Source: Microbacterium lushaniae
Lineage (GTDB): Bacteria; Actinomycetota; Actinomycetes; Actinomycetales; Microbacteriaceae
Reading direction: 5' to 3'
Length of the DNA stretch: 64,000 bases
Assembly: GCF_008727775.1 (NCBI RefSeq)
Contig: NZ_CP044232.1
Coordinates: 3,286,001-3,350,000, forward strand
Part shown: piece by piece, positions 35,267 through 43,883 of the stretch
Position numbering within the stretch: the stretch's first letter is position 1
Layout: each line of letters starts with the position of its first letter
Program-made: the position numbers and the translations under genes
Notes under the pieces: model-generated
The model's input: the letters and a program-made list of their open reading frames with translations, nothing else
The model's database searches: none
Told to the model about the DNA's origin: nothing

Positions 35267-35272
35267 ACAGTA
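35267..35272 (-). promoter_or_regulatory. -10 box of a leaderless promoter (VOC protein)
   Basis: TACTGT, seven bases, ATG at 35259. Confidence 0.45.
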
Positions 35273-35290
35273 CCCGCGCCCTCCCGCCCC

Positions 35291-35358
35291 CGAAAGTGCA
35301 TCGACTCGGCGAAAGTGCACCGGATCCGGTACGGATTCGCCGAGGTGATGCACTCTCG
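35291..35358. repeat. Palindromic repeat family B, copy B3
   Basis: 68 bases, nearly identical to B2 (differs by about three bases), between the SDR stop (35401) and the VOC promoter. Confidence 0.88.
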
Positions 35359-35400
35359 GGGTGGAGCGGGATGGCGGGGATGGCGCGGGGCGGACGCGGG

Positions 35401-36240
35401 TCAGTCGAGGAAGATGTCGGGGAACAGGGCGCCGTCGGGCGTGCCCGGCACGGCGGCGTAGCGCGCGAAGTCGGTGACGCCGGCCTCGGCGAGCACGTCC
35501 TCGACGATGAGCGTCTGCCCGGTGCGCTCGCGCGCGGGCGCCGTGAGCACCTCGTATGCGGCATCCGCGTAGATCTCCGGCGTGCGGCTGGCCGCCATGA
35601 TCCGGTCGCCACCGAGGATGTTCTGCACCGCGGCGGTGGCGATCGTCGTGCGCGGCCACAGCGTGTTCGCCGCGATCCCGCGGTCGGCGAACTCCTCCGC
35701 CATCCCGAGGGTGACCATCGTCATCCCGAACTTCGCGAGGCTGTAGCCGGTGTGCGCGCCCAGCCACTTGGCCGTGGTGTTCAGCGGCGGCGACAGCGAC
35801 AGGATGTGCGGGTTCTCGGCGTCGGAGAGCATTGGGATCGCCGCACGGGAGAGGAGGAACGTGCCGCGGACGTTGACGTCCTGCATCAGGTCGTACTTCT
35901 TCGTCGCGAGCTCGAGCGAGCCGGACAGGTCGATGACGCTGGCGTTGTTCACGACGATGTCGATGCCGCCGAACTCCCCCTGGGTCTTCAGCACGGCCTC
36001 GGTGATGTCGTCCTCGTTGCGCACGTCTCCCACGATCGGCAGCGCCTTGCCGCCGGCCTCCACGATCGCGGCGGCGGAGGTGTGGACGGTTCCCTCCAGG
36101 CGCGGATGCGGCGTATCCGTCTTGGCCAGCAGCGCGATGTTCGCCCCGTCCCGCGCCGCGCGCAGGGCGATCGCGAGCCCGATGCCGCGGCTGCCGCCCG
36201 ACATCAGGATGGTCTTCCCGGCCAGGGTGTTCTCGCTCAT
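35401..36240 (-). CDS. Short-chain dehydrogenase (HSDL2-like)
   Basis: A 279-residue SDR of the long-N-terminal, HSDL2-like group (KTILMSGGSRGIGLAIALRA at residues 9-28; NNAS near 115; YSLAKFGM near 165; PRTTIATAAVQNI). A ribosome site AAGGAG precedes the ATG. Last gene of a three-gene unit with a crotonase and another SDR (gaps of 57 and 25 bases), suggesting breakdown of an unusual acyl-CoA. Substrate unknown. Confidence 0.9.
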   Translation of the reverse strand: MSENTLAGKTILMSGGSRGIGLAIALRAARDGANIALLAKTDTPHPRLEGTVHTSAAAIVEAGGKALPIVGDVRNEDDITEAVLKTQGEFGGIDIVVNNASVIDLSGSLELATKKYDLMQDVNVRGTFLLSRAAIPMLSDAENPHILSLSPPLNTTAKWLGAHTGYSLAKFGMTMVTLGMAEEFADRGIAANTLWPRTTIATAAVQNILGGDRIMAASRTPEIYADAAYEVLTAPARERTGQTLIVEDVLAEAGVTDFARYAAVPGTPDGALFPDIFLD

Positions 36241-36297
36241 GCGTTCTCCTTCACGTGTGTCGTCCCGGTCGTGCGTGTCCCGCGGCGGAAGCCGCCC

Positions 36298-37071
36298 TCA
36301 CGCGCGGGGCTTCGAGGATGCGGCGGCGAACGCGGCCACGCGGGCCTTCGCGTCGGCGGTGTCGAAGGCGGCGCCGATCGTGCGGGCCTCGTCGTCGAGG
36401 TTCTCGGCGAATGTGCGCTGAGCGCCGGTGCGCACGAGGCGCGCCGCCTGCCCGAAGGCGGCGGTGGCGTTGTCGAGCCAGAATCGGGCGACCTCCTCGG
36501 CGCGCGCGGCGACGGATGCGGCGGGGACCACCTCTGCCACGAGGCCCCACTCCAGCGCCTCGGCGGCCGACAGCGACCGGTCCTGCAGCAGCAGCTGGAG
36601 CGCACGGCGCTGTCCGATCGCCGCCGGCAGCAGCGTCGAGACACCGAGGTCGGGGGTGAGCCCGATGTTGGCGTACTTGCTGACGAACCGCGAGGCCTCC
36701 GAGGCGACGATGTAGTCGGCGGTGAGCATGAGCCCGAGTCCGCCACCGGCGACGGCTCCCTGCACGGCCGCCACGACCGGCACGGGGGCCTCGACGAACG
36801 TGCGGATGCCCTCGTGGATGACGTGCGCCGTCGCGGTCAGGTCGGCACCGGCGGCACCGGAGGTGGCCATGGCGACGACGTCGCCCCCCGCGCAGAACGC
36901 CGGGCCGGCCGCATCCAGGATCACCGCGCCCACGCCGGGCGCCGTGGCCGTGCGGGCCGCGTCGCGCCAGCGTTCGGCCATCTCGAAGTCCATCGCGTTC
37001 AGCGACCCCGGACGGTTCAGCGTCACGCGCGCGAGCCCGTCGTCGATCGTGACCAGGATGCTGTCGCTCAT
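36298..37071 (-). CDS. Crotonase-family protein, probably an enoyl-CoA isomerase
   Basis: A 257-residue crotonase with oxyanion segment FCAGGDVVAMA (near 59-69). The two hydratase glutamates are absent: the first site reads GGGLGLML and the second ANIGLTPDLG. The Asp at residue 141 matches the catalytic Asp of PaaG-type and delta3-delta2-enoyl-CoA isomerases, so an isomerase is more likely than a hydratase. Second gene of the SDR-crotonase-SDR unit. Confidence 0.85.
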   Translation of the reverse strand: MSDSILVTIDDGLARVTLNRPGSLNAMDFEMAERWRDAARTATAPGVGAVILDAAGPAFCAGGDVVAMATSGAAGADLTATAHVIHEGIRTFVEAPVPVVAAVQGAVAGGGLGLMLTADYIVASEASRFVSKYANIGLTPDLGVSTLLPAAIGQRRALQLLLQDRSLSAAEALEWGLVAEVVPAASVAARAEEVARFWLDNATAAFGQAARLVRTGAQRTFAENLDDEARTIGAAFDTADAKARVAAFAAASSKPRA

Positions 37072-37096
37072 CGTCGTTCCTTCGGTAGGGGTGCGG

Positions 37097-37861
37097 TCAT
37101 CGCGGCGCCATGCGGATGGCGCCGTCGAGGCGGATCGTCTCGCCGTTGAGGTAGCCGTTGTCGACGATCGCGAGCACGAGCCGCGCGTATTCGTCGGCCT
37201 CACCCAGGCGCGCGGGATGCGGGACCTGCTGGCCGAGGGAGTCCTGCGCCGCCTGCGGCAGATTGCGCAGCATCGGCGTCTCCATGATGCCGGGGGCGAT
37301 CGTCACGACGCGGATCGCGTAGCGGGCCAGCTCGCGGGCGATCGGGAGGGTCATGGCGTGCACGCCGCCCTTGCTCGCCGAGTACGCGGGCTGGCCGATC
37401 TGCCCGTCGAAGGCGGCGACGCTCGCCGTGTTGACGATGACGCCCCGGTCACCGCCCTCATGCACCGGTTCGGTGCGCGACATGACGGCGGCTGCCTGCG
37501 CGATGACGTTGTACGTGCCGACGAGGTTCACCCGCACGATCCGCTCGAACGTCTCGAGGGGCGTGGGGGTGCCGTCACGGTCCAGGACCTTCCCCGGCGG
37601 CGCGATGCCCGCGCAGTTGACGACGACGCGCAGCGGTCCGGTCTCGGCGGCGACCGCGACGGCCGCGGCGATCTGCCCGGGGTCGGTGACGTCGGCCGGC
37701 GCGAACCGGCCGCCCAGGTCGGCGGCCACCTCCTCGCCAGGGGAGGACGGGAGATCGACGATCGTGACGGTGGCGCCGGATGCCGCGAGTCGTCGCGCCG
37801 TCGCACGGCCCAGGCCGCTCGCGCCGCCGGTGACCAGTGCGCTCGATCCTGCGATGTCCAT
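37097..37861 (-). CDS. 3-hydroxyacyl-CoA dehydrogenase type SDR (HSD17B10-like)
   Basis: A 254-residue SDR: SALVTGGASGLGRATARRLA (residues 7-26), NCAG near 83, catalytic Ser/Tyr/Lys in NTASVAAF and YSASKGGV (near 160), and APGIMETPML, which is typical of the type-2 3-hydroxyacyl-CoA dehydrogenases that act on 2-methyl-3-hydroxybutyryl-CoA and fatty acyl-CoAs. It is first in the unit with the crotonase and the second SDR. Confidence 0.88.
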   Translation of the reverse strand: MDIAGSSALVTGGASGLGRATARRLAASGATVTIVDLPSSPGEEVAADLGGRFAPADVTDPGQIAAAVAVAAETGPLRVVVNCAGIAPPGKVLDRDGTPTPLETFERIVRVNLVGTYNVIAQAAAVMSRTEPVHEGGDRGVIVNTASVAAFDGQIGQPAYSASKGGVHAMTLPIARELARYAIRVVTIAPGIMETPMLRNLPQAAQDSLGQQVPHPARLGEADEYARLVLAIVDNGYLNGETIRLDGAIRMAPR

Positions 37862-37987
37862 TCGTCTCTTCCGTTTCGTCGTCGAACCAGGAACCGGGTC
37901 CCAGCCTATCCGGGACTGAGAATCGGGCTTCTGGGCCGGGTCCGCAGCTTCTCACCCACCCTGCCGTGCCCGGGGCAGGATGGGAAG

Positions 37988-38473
37988 GTGACGCCGCGCA
38001 TCGAAGAGGTCTCCGTCGCCGATCCGAGGGCGCTGGCGCTGCGCGCGCTTCTGGACGCCGAACTCCACGCCCGCTACGGCCCCCTCGTCGCCGGCGAGCC
38101 GGCCGAGGTCACCGCCGCGCGCGAAGCGGCCCTGACCGTGCACCCGGGCGAAGTCGTGGCGACCTTCCTCGCACTCGGTGAGGATGACGAGGCGCTCGGT
38201 CACGTGATGCTGCGGCGCCTGGGCGAGGAGTGGGAACTCAAGCGCCTCATCGTGCCGCCGGCGGGACGCCGCCGGGGCGTCGGGCGCGCCCTCACCGACG
38301 CCGTCGTGCAGCGGGCGCGGTCCGGCGGCGCACGCCGGGTCATCCTGCAGACCGGGGAGCCGCAGCCGGAGTCGGTGCGCCTCTACGCCGCCGCGGGCTT
38401 CACGCCGATCCCCGTCTACGAGCCGTACGTCGCCACGATGCCGGAGTCGCTGTGCTTCGAGCGCGTGCTCTGA
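37988..38473 (+). CDS. GNAT-family N-acetyltransferase
   Basis: A 161-residue acetyltransferase. The acetyl-CoA loop PPAGRRRGVGRALTDAV (about residues 93-109) and the ending SVRLYAAAGFTPIPVYEPYV are typical. GTG start at 37988, preceded by CAGGAT and six bases, again a leaderless-type layout. Substrate unknown. Confidence 0.88.
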   Translation: MTPRIEEVSVADPRALALRALLDAELHARYGPLVAGEPAEVTAAREAALTVHPGEVVATFLALGEDDEALGHVMLRRLGEEWELKRLIVPPAGRRRGVGRALTDAVVQRARSGGARRVILQTGEPQPESVRLYAAAGFTPIPVYEPYVATMPESLCFERVL

Positions 38474-38490
38474 CCCGCCGCCCCCCGCAT

Positions 38491-38568
38491 CCGCAATCAG
38501 GAGAATCACCCGGATCAGGCCGATCCGGCCGCAAATCGTCCTGATCTCGGCGATTCTCCTGATTCGGG
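38491..38568. repeat. Palindromic repeat family D
   Basis: 78 bases with ends CCGCAATCAGGAGAATC and GATTCTCCTGATTCGGG, an inner GGATCAGG/CCTGATCT pair and a GGCCGATCCGGCC core. It starts 17 bases after the GNAT stop and ends 42 bases before the next gene. Confidence 0.85.
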
Positions 38569-38610
38569 CGCCGGCGAGCGCGCCGCACGTGGACAGCGGA
38601 TGATGGGGCG

Positions 38611-39378
38611 ATGAGCCGGAGCGAGTCGGAGACGTGGCAGCAGGCCTTCGTGCCGCCGGCCGCCACCCCGGTCCCCGCTCGGGTCCGCGCGCTCGCCGGC
38701 GACGCGGAGCTGGAGCCGGTGTGGGAGAACGAACTCGGCGGTGTGACCTTCCGCGCCCGTGGGGATGGCGGCATCCGCTACATCAAGTACGGTCCACGCA
38801 ATGCCGAGACCTCGATGGTCGCGGAGGCCGCGCGCATGCGATGGGCGGCGCCGTACACACCCGTGCCCCGCGTGCTGACGCACGGCGCCGATGCGACGAC
38901 GGAGTGGCTCGTCACCGCGGCCGTGCCCGGCCGCTCCGCCGTGGATCCGCGCTGGCTCGCCGAGCCCGACACGACCGTCCGCGCGATCGGGCGCGGGCTG
39001 CGGGGGCTGCACGATGCTCTTCCCGTCGAGGAGTGCCCGTTCGACTGGAACGTGCCCGCCCGCGCGGCCAACGCGGCCGAGCGCGGGATCATCCTCCCGG
39101 CGGCGCTGCGCGAGGCTCCGCCGGTCGACCGGCTCGTCGTGTGCCACGGCGACGCGTGCGCGCCGAACACCCTCGTCGGCGAGGACGGCACCTGGAGCGG
39201 GCACGTCGACCTGGGCGCCCTGGGCGTCGCCGACCGGTGGGCAGACATCGCCGTGGCCGCCATGAGCACGGAGTGGAACTACGGCCCGGGATGGCAGGAC
39301 GCCCTGGTCGACGCCTATGGCATCAGCCCGGATCGCGAGCGCCTTACGTACTACCAGGCCCTCTGGAACGCCACCTGA
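38611..39378 (+). CDS. Aminoglycoside 3'-phosphotransferase-like kinase
   Basis: A 255-residue APH-fold protein. The catalytic loop LVVCHGDACAPNTLV (near residue 175) and the metal site HVDLGALGVADRWADIAVA (near 198) match the APH(3') pattern, and YIKYGPRNAE (near 57) is the nucleotide lysine region. It may phosphorylate an aminoglycoside or another small molecule. Resistance cannot be claimed from sequence. Confidence 0.85.
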   Translation: MSRSESETWQQAFVPPAATPVPARVRALAGDAELEPVWENELGGVTFRARGDGGIRYIKYGPRNAETSMVAEAARMRWAAPYTPVPRVLTHGADATTEWLVTAAVPGRSAVDPRWLAEPDTTVRAIGRGLRGLHDALPVEECPFDWNVPARAANAAERGIILPAALREAPPVDRLVVCHGDACAPNTLVGEDGTWSGHVDLGALGVADRWADIAVAAMSTEWNYGPGWQDALVDAYGISPDRERLTYYQALWNAT

Positions 39379-39421
39379 GGCCAATGCCCGCCCCGGGCTC
39401 CTGGCCGCAGCCGGTTCTGAC

Positions 39422-40165
39422 TCAAACGCTCCGGTTGAGTATGAAAGTCATGCCCGCGAGGTTCAGCGTGAAGTGGATCATGAACGCCCAGAAGAACCCT
39501 CTGGTCTCCTGGATGGACTTCGCGAGGAAGAAACCGAGAGCCGCCGACATGATCGCGCCCACGAATCCGTTCGGCGCGACGCCCCAGAAGTGGATGAATC
39601 CGAACACGATCGAACCCATGACGAGCCCGTACGCCCGGGAGTTGGTGTCGTTGTCGCCCATGGTGACGTAGGGCAGCCGGAAGATCGCTTCCTCGGTGAA
39701 CGCGTTCATCACCGCGAACGGGACGATCAGCGCCACGTGGACCCAGTGGAACGTGAACCCGCCCGGGAGGAGCTGGAAGAACGTCACGACCGCGACGATC
39801 GCGACCATGACGGAGCCGATGAACCACGCATCGGTTTCCCATCTGCCGCCGCCCGACCGCCCGAAGACGGGGCGCATCTCTCCCCGCCGGTTCAGGTTCA
39901 GGTAGCCCAGTCGGATCCTCCCCGCGCACGCGAACGTCAACAGGAGGGCCAGGCCGGCGACCGGCAGGGCGCTGAGCTGATAGTTCAGCATCCGGTTCAC
40001 GACGTCGCTCTCGAAGGGAGCGAACCGGAACAGCGGCGTACTGGAGACCAGGGCCAGCAACGCGGTGACCAGCAGCATGAGAACGGAGAAGAGACTCAGC
40101 CTCGCAACTCGGAGGCTCCGGCTGCCGGCGCGCGTCCTCTCCGACGCTTCCTCCACTGCTCGCAT
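39422..40165 (-). CDS. CPBP-family intramembrane metalloprotease
   Basis: A 247-residue membrane protein with about eight segments. The ABI/CPBP motifs are in order: FTEEAIFRLP (EExxxR, near residue 146), FGFIHF (FxxxH, near 178) and FMIHFTLNL (HxxxN/D, near 230). Such proteases cut membrane peptides or prenylated proteins. Its start lies six bases after a TAGGCT box. It is divergent from a TetR gene 36 bases away, which probably controls it. Confidence 0.88.
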   Translation of the reverse strand: MRAVEEASERTRAGSRSLRVARLSLFSVLMLLVTALLALVSSTPLFRFAPFESDVVNRMLNYQLSALPVAGLALLLTFACAGRIRLGYLNLNRRGEMRPVFGRSGGGRWETDAWFIGSVMVAIVAVVTFFQLLPGGFTFHWVHVALIVPFAVMNAFTEEAIFRLPYVTMGDNDTNSRAYGLVMGSIVFGFIHFWGVAPNGFVGAIMSAALGFFLAKSIQETRGFFWAFMIHFTLNLAGMTFILNRSV

Positions 40166-40201
40166 CCGACCAGCCTAGTCCGAACGTACTAGAATCTGCA
40201 C
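40166..40201. promoter_or_regulatory. Back-to-back leaderless promoters (CPBP protease and TetR)
   Basis: In only 36 bases there is TAGGCT on the minus strand (40172-40177, six bases before the ATG at 40165) and TAGAAT on the plus strand (40190-40195, six bases before the GTG at 40202). CGTACTA occurs at 40185 and again across the TetR start, possible half-sites for TetR. A bound TetR would cover both promoters. Confidence 0.55.
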
Positions 40202-40822
40202 GTGCGTACTAATGAGGAAGGGTCGAGCGAAGCGGGCGGCACCTTCGCCGGTCGCGCCCGGCGCGATCAGATCGAGCGTTCGGCGGCGGAGGTGCTGGCT
40301 GAGGTCGGCTACGCTGCCGCGTCCGTCGCGCGCATCGCGGAGCATGCCGGCGTCAGCAAGGGCGTCATCACCTACCACTTCGCAAGCAAGGACGAGATCC
40401 TGCGCCGAGTGGCGCTCCGCCTGTTCCGGGAGTGCGCAGCCCACATCGCCGCGAACACGTCGGGCGCGACGACCCCTGCCGAGCGCCTGCGTGCCGCGAT
40501 CAGTGCCGAACTGGAGTTCTTCTCCTCGCGCCGCGTGGAGTTCCGCGCGATGGCGGAAGTCATGGCCAACCATCGCGACACCCGCTTCGCGCGCGAATTC
40601 GACCACGTCTCCGCCACGGAGAGCGAGGCTCTGGCCGAGCTGCTGGCCGAAGGCCAGACACGGGGCGACTTCCGGCCATTCGACGTCGGGGAAGTCGCCC
40701 ACCTGATCCTTGCTGCCAAGAACGCGGTCCTCGACCGATGGGCGGCCGAGGAAACGAGCGACCTGGCATCAGCCACCGCGACACTGCTCGACTTCGTGAC
40801 GAGTGCGGTGTCTGCCCGCTGA
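40202..40822 (+). CDS. TetR-family transcriptional regulator
   Basis: A 206-residue regulator: helix-turn-helix at about residues 20-65 (RDQIERSAAEVLAEVGYAAA, AEHAGVSKGVITYHFASKDE), ligand domain thereafter. GTG start supported by the TAGAAT box six bases upstream. Probably represses itself and the divergent CPBP protease. Confidence 0.92.
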   Translation: MRTNEEGSSEAGGTFAGRARRDQIERSAAEVLAEVGYAAASVARIAEHAGVSKGVITYHFASKDEILRRVALRLFRECAAHIAANTSGATTPAERLRAAISAELEFFSSRRVEFRAMAEVMANHRDTRFAREFDHVSATESEALAELLAEGQTRGDFRPFDVGEVAHLILAAKNAVLDRWAAEETSDLASATATLLDFVTSAVSAR

Positions 40823-40880
40823 GATCCCGAACCGCAGACGCGCTGCACCTGCGCTCCCGCCGACTCGAGCGCGAGCCGCG

Positions 40881-41669
40881 TCAGGAGGGCCCGAGGATGA
40901 AGTTCCACGCGCCGGTGAGCACGGCCGCGAGCACCGCGACGACCGAGATCGCGGCTCCGACGGCGACGAGCGCGATGTCACCGGCGCCGAAGTGCGATTC
41001 CCGCGCCCACGTGCGCCGGCCGGGCGCGCCGAAGCCGCGCGCCTCCATCGCGGTGGCGAGCTTGGAGCCGCGCCGGATGGACAGGACCAGCAGCGCGAAG
41101 GCCATGCCCGCGAATCGCCGGATGCGGCCCCGGTCGGCGACGCCCCGCGCCCTCCGCGCGAGCTCGAGGGCGCGCCAGTCGTCCAGGAACAGCCCGACCA
41201 TCCGCAGCCCCGCCAGCGCGCCCAGCACGAACCGGGCCGGCAGCCGCAGGATCTGCGCGAGCCCGTCGGCGAGATCGGTGGGGTCGACCGTGACGAACAG
41301 CACGACGGAGGGCAGCGCGATCGCCAGCACGCGCAGCAGCGTCGCGAGCGCGAGCTCGAGGGAGCCGTCACTCACGCGCAGCAGGAGCCATTCGACGTAG
41401 ACCCGCCCCGACGCCTCGCCGTACAGCGCGATCGTGACGGCGGTGAGGGGCGCGGCCACCCACACCGGCCACGTGCGCACCCAGAATTCGCGCCATCCGA
41501 GCCCTGCGAAGGGCAGGAGCAGGCACTCCAGCGCCAGCGCGACACCCGCCGACACGGCATCCAGCGTCAGGATCAGCGGCAGCGCGATGAGCGCGCTGGC
41601 GGCGAGCTTGGACAGCGGGTTGAGCCCCGCGACCGCCCCGGTGCGCGCTCGCGCGTCCAGGAGCGTCAT
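40881..41669 (-). CDS. ykoC: ECF transporter, transmembrane T component
   Basis: A 262-residue membrane protein (about five segments). The EcfT signature regions are seen: LNPLSKLAASALIALPLILT near the start and the two Ala-Arg-Gly coupling helices as ELARRARGVADRGRIR and AMEARGFGAPGRR (near 175-225). It couples the ATPase to the substrate-binding subunit. The ATG overlaps the ATPase stop by four bases. Part of the thiamine-precursor transporter controlled by the TPP riboswitch. Confidence 0.92.
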   Translation of the reverse strand: MTLLDARARTGAVAGLNPLSKLAASALIALPLILTLDAVSAGVALALECLLLPFAGLGWREFWVRTWPVWVAAPLTAVTIALYGEASGRVYVEWLLLRVSDGSLELALATLLRVLAIALPSVVLFVTVDPTDLADGLAQILRLPARFVLGALAGLRMVGLFLDDWRALELARRARGVADRGRIRRFAGMAFALLVLSIRRGSKLATAMEARGFGAPGRRTWARESHFGAGDIALVAVGAAISVVAVLAAVLTGAWNFILGPS

Positions 41670-43105
41670 CGCACCGCTCCATCCAGCGCGAACCGGCGGG
41701 CGTGCAGCGCAGTCACCACGTCCTCGTCGTGCGTGACGGCGACCAGCGCCACGCCGTCGTCGCGCACCTCGGCCAGGAGGGCGACGAGCTCTGCCCACGT
41801 GCGGGCGTCCTGCCCGAAGGTGGGTTCATCCAGCACGAGCACGCTCGGGCGCGTGGCGAGGGCCGCGGCGACGGTGAGCCGCCGCTTCTCCCCGCCCGAG
41901 AGCGTGTAGGGGTTCGCCGCGGCGAGGGCCGACAGCCGCAGCCGTTCCAGGAGCTCGTCGATGCGGCGCGCGTCGACGGTGCCGAGAGCGGCGGGCCCGA
42001 CCTCCAGTTCGTCCCGCACCGTGCGGGTGAGCAGCTGGTGCTCGGGGTCCTGGAACACCGTGCCGATGCGCGTCAGCAGCTGCCGCGACGTCCACCGGAT
42101 GGGTGCGGGGCCGGCGCCGCCGGCGAGGGCGGCGGATGCGGTCAGCTCACCCGACGCGGAGGGCAGGAGCCCGGCGAGGGTGAGTCCGAGGGTGGACTTG
42201 CCGGCCCCGTTCGGCCCGGTGATCGCCAGGGCGGCGCCGGCCTCCACCACGAGGTCGATGCCGGCGGCGACGGGTTGCCCGCGCACCCGCTCGACGGCCA
42301 GATCCCGCGCGCTCAGGAGGGCGGGCCCGGGCGCAGCCTTGGGCGGGGCGGGGTGGGCAGGGGGGATGCCGGGGACCCACACGCCCGCGCGGGCCAGTGC
42401 CTCGCCCTCCTCCGCGAGGACGCGCTCGGGCGATCCGTCGGCGATCACGCCGCCGTCGCCGAGGACGATCACCCTGCCCACGATCGGCAGCCACACGTCC
42501 ACGCGATGCTCCACGACGACGAGCGTCGCGGGGTGGGCCGCAAGGGTCCGGTCGACGGCCGCACGCACTTCGGCCACGCCGGCGGGGTCGAGGTTCGCGG
42601 TGGGCTCATCCAGCAGCAGCAGGCCTGGGCGCATCGCGAGGGCACCGGCGAGGGCGAGGCGCTGCTTCTGCCCGCCCGAGAGCGCCTTGGTGGGGCGCTC
42701 GAGCGGCACGTCCAGACCCACCGCATCCAGCGCCGCCGCCACGCGCCCCCAGATCTCCTCGCGCGCCACGCCGAGGTTCTCGCATCCGAACGCGACGTCG
42801 TCGCCGACGCGCGCGAGGATCACCTGCGAATCCGGGTCCTGCAGGACCAGTCCCGCGCGGCCGCGCAGGTGGGCGGCCGGCACGCCGTCCAGGAGCAGTT
42901 CGCCGCGGGACTCGCCCTCCTCCTCGCCTCCGAGCACGCCGGCGAGCCCTGCCAGCAGCGTGGACTTGCCCGACCCGGAGACGCCCAGAAGCAGCACGCG
43001 CTCCCCCGGCGCGATGCGCAGCGAGACCTCCCGCAGCGCCCACGCCCGCCGTGACGCGTGCCGCCAGCCCCACCCGCGGGCGACGACCTCTGCCGGCTGC
43101 TCCAC
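41666..43105 (-). CDS. ykoD: ECF transporter, duplicated ATP-binding protein
   Basis: A 479-residue protein with two complete ABC domains: Walker A LLGVSGSGKSTLL (near residue 38), signature ALSGGQKQRLALA, Walker B LLLLDEPTANLDP; and Walker [14 protein letters not shown] (near 290), signature TLSGGEKRRLTVA, Walker B VLVLDEPTFGQDA. The two-domain form is typical of YkoD. The GTG at 43105 lies five bases after the S-component stop; I see no strong ribosome site, so coupling with the gene before is likely. Confidence 0.92.
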   Translation of the reverse strand: MEQPAEVVARGWGWRHASRRAWALREVSLRIAPGERVLLLGVSGSGKSTLLAGLAGVLGGEEEGESRGELLLDGVPAAHLRGRAGLVLQDPDSQVILARVGDDVAFGCENLGVAREEIWGRVAAALDAVGLDVPLERPTKALSGGQKQRLALAGALAMRPGLLLLDEPTANLDPAGVAEVRAAVDRTLAAHPATLVVVEHRVDVWLPIVGRVIVLGDGGVIADGSPERVLAEEGEALARAGVWVPGIPPAHPAPPKAAPGPALLSARDLAVERVRGQPVAAGIDLVVEAGAALAITGPNGAGKSTLGLTLAGLLPSASGELTASAALAGGAGPAPIRWTSRQLLTRIGTVFQDPEHQLLTRTVRDELEVGPAALGTVDARRIDELLERLRLSALAAANPYTLSGGEKRRLTVAAALATRPSVLVLDEPTFGQDARTWAELVALLAEVRDDGVALVAVTHDEDVVTALHARRFALDGAVR

Positions 43106-43110
43106 CGGGC

Positions 43111-43746
43111 TCAGACGCGCACGCGGGCGGATCGGCCCGCGGCGAAGCGGTCCAGCGCCCCCGTGGCGGCCAGCCCTCGCGCGAGCAGCCAGGCGAGGCC
43201 GCCGGCCAGCACGGCGCCGGAGAGTGCCGTGCTGATGAGGTACACGACGGTGAAGCCGGTGTCGGCGCCGGCGTACCACAGCACCAGGTTGTTGATCCCC
43301 CCGGCGAGGGCGGCGCCGATGCCCGCGAGCACGGCGACGGGGAGGTTCCAGCGGCGGTAGAAGAACAGCAGGAACACCAGCTCGGCCCCGAGCCCCTGCA
43401 CGAGTCCCGCCTCGATCGTCAGGAATCCGCCCCACTGGTTGCCGATCAGCGCGGACACGACCGCGGCGAGCGTCTCGGTGTAGATGGCAGCGCCCGGCTT
43501 GCGGATGATGAGCGCCCCGAGCACGCCGGCCAACAGCCAGGGTCCGTCGAGAAGCCCCTGCACCCCGGGCAGGAGGGGTTCGAGCAGCGCCTTGGGACCC
43601 AGGTAGCCGATGTTCCACAGCAGGAAGATCAGGCCCGAGGCGACGCCGAGGACGCTCGCCACGACGATGTCGATGACGCGCCAGCGGAAGCGGTGCGCCG
43701 CGGTGGCGGTTCCGGCGGACCCGGATGTGGACGTGGAAATGTTCAT
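43111..43746 (-). CDS. ykoE: ECF transporter S component, thiamine precursor (HMP) type
   Basis: A 211-residue YkoE-family membrane protein (about six segments, e.g. IDIVVASVLGVASGLIFLLW, TIEAGLVQGLGAELVFLLFF). YkoE proteins bind hydroxymethylpyrimidine or related thiamine precursors (family knowledge). It is the first gene downstream of a TPP riboswitch, which supports the assignment. Ribosome site GGAGGAG is at the end of the riboswitch. Confidence 0.92.
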   Translation of the reverse strand: MNISTSTSGSAGTATAAHRFRWRVIDIVVASVLGVASGLIFLLWNIGYLGPKALLEPLLPGVQGLLDGPWLLAGVLGALIIRKPGAAIYTETLAAVVSALIGNQWGGFLTIEAGLVQGLGAELVFLLFFYRRWNLPVAVLAGIGAALAGGINNLVLWYAGADTGFTVVYLISTALSGAVLAGGLAWLLARGLAATGALDRFAAGRSARVRV

Positions 43747-43752
43747 TTCGCT

Positions 43753-43835
43753 CCTCCCTGCGCTGGCATGACCCAGATCAGGTTCGACGGTCGAAGCGTG
43801 GATCGCTTCCTCTCAGCCCGGCTCACCGGACTCCC
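43753..43835 (-). ncRNA. TPP riboswitch (THI element)
   Basis: On the minus strand the conserved parts are all present in order: GGAGTCCGGTGAGCCGGGCTGAGAGG-type P2/P3 region (with CTGAGAGG), the ACCTGATCTGGGTCATGCCAGC P4/P5 region in pieces ACCTGATCTGGGTC and ATGCCAGCGCAGGGA. The 3' end overlaps the ribosome site (GGAGG) seven bases before the ykoE ATG, so control is likely at translation initiation. Confidence 0.95.
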
Positions 43836-43851
43836 GTGGTTGTCGCGCCCG

Positions 43852-43857
43852 AGTATA
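43852..43857 (-). promoter_or_regulatory. -10 box of the ykoEDC promoter
   Basis: TATACT, about 17 bases before the riboswitch. Confidence 0.5.
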
Positions 43858-43869
43858 GCCTCGCGGGAC

Positions 43870-43880
43870 GCTAAGTTAGC
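43870..43880. promoter_or_regulatory. GCTAAGTTAGC palindrome and leaderless promoter of the 43884 gene
   Basis: TAAGTT (43872-43877) is the -10 box, six bases before the GTG at 43884. The same bases form the 11-base palindrome GCTAA-G-TTAGC, which could be an operator at the junction of the two divergent genes. Confidence 0.4.
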
Positions 43881-43883
43881 CGG

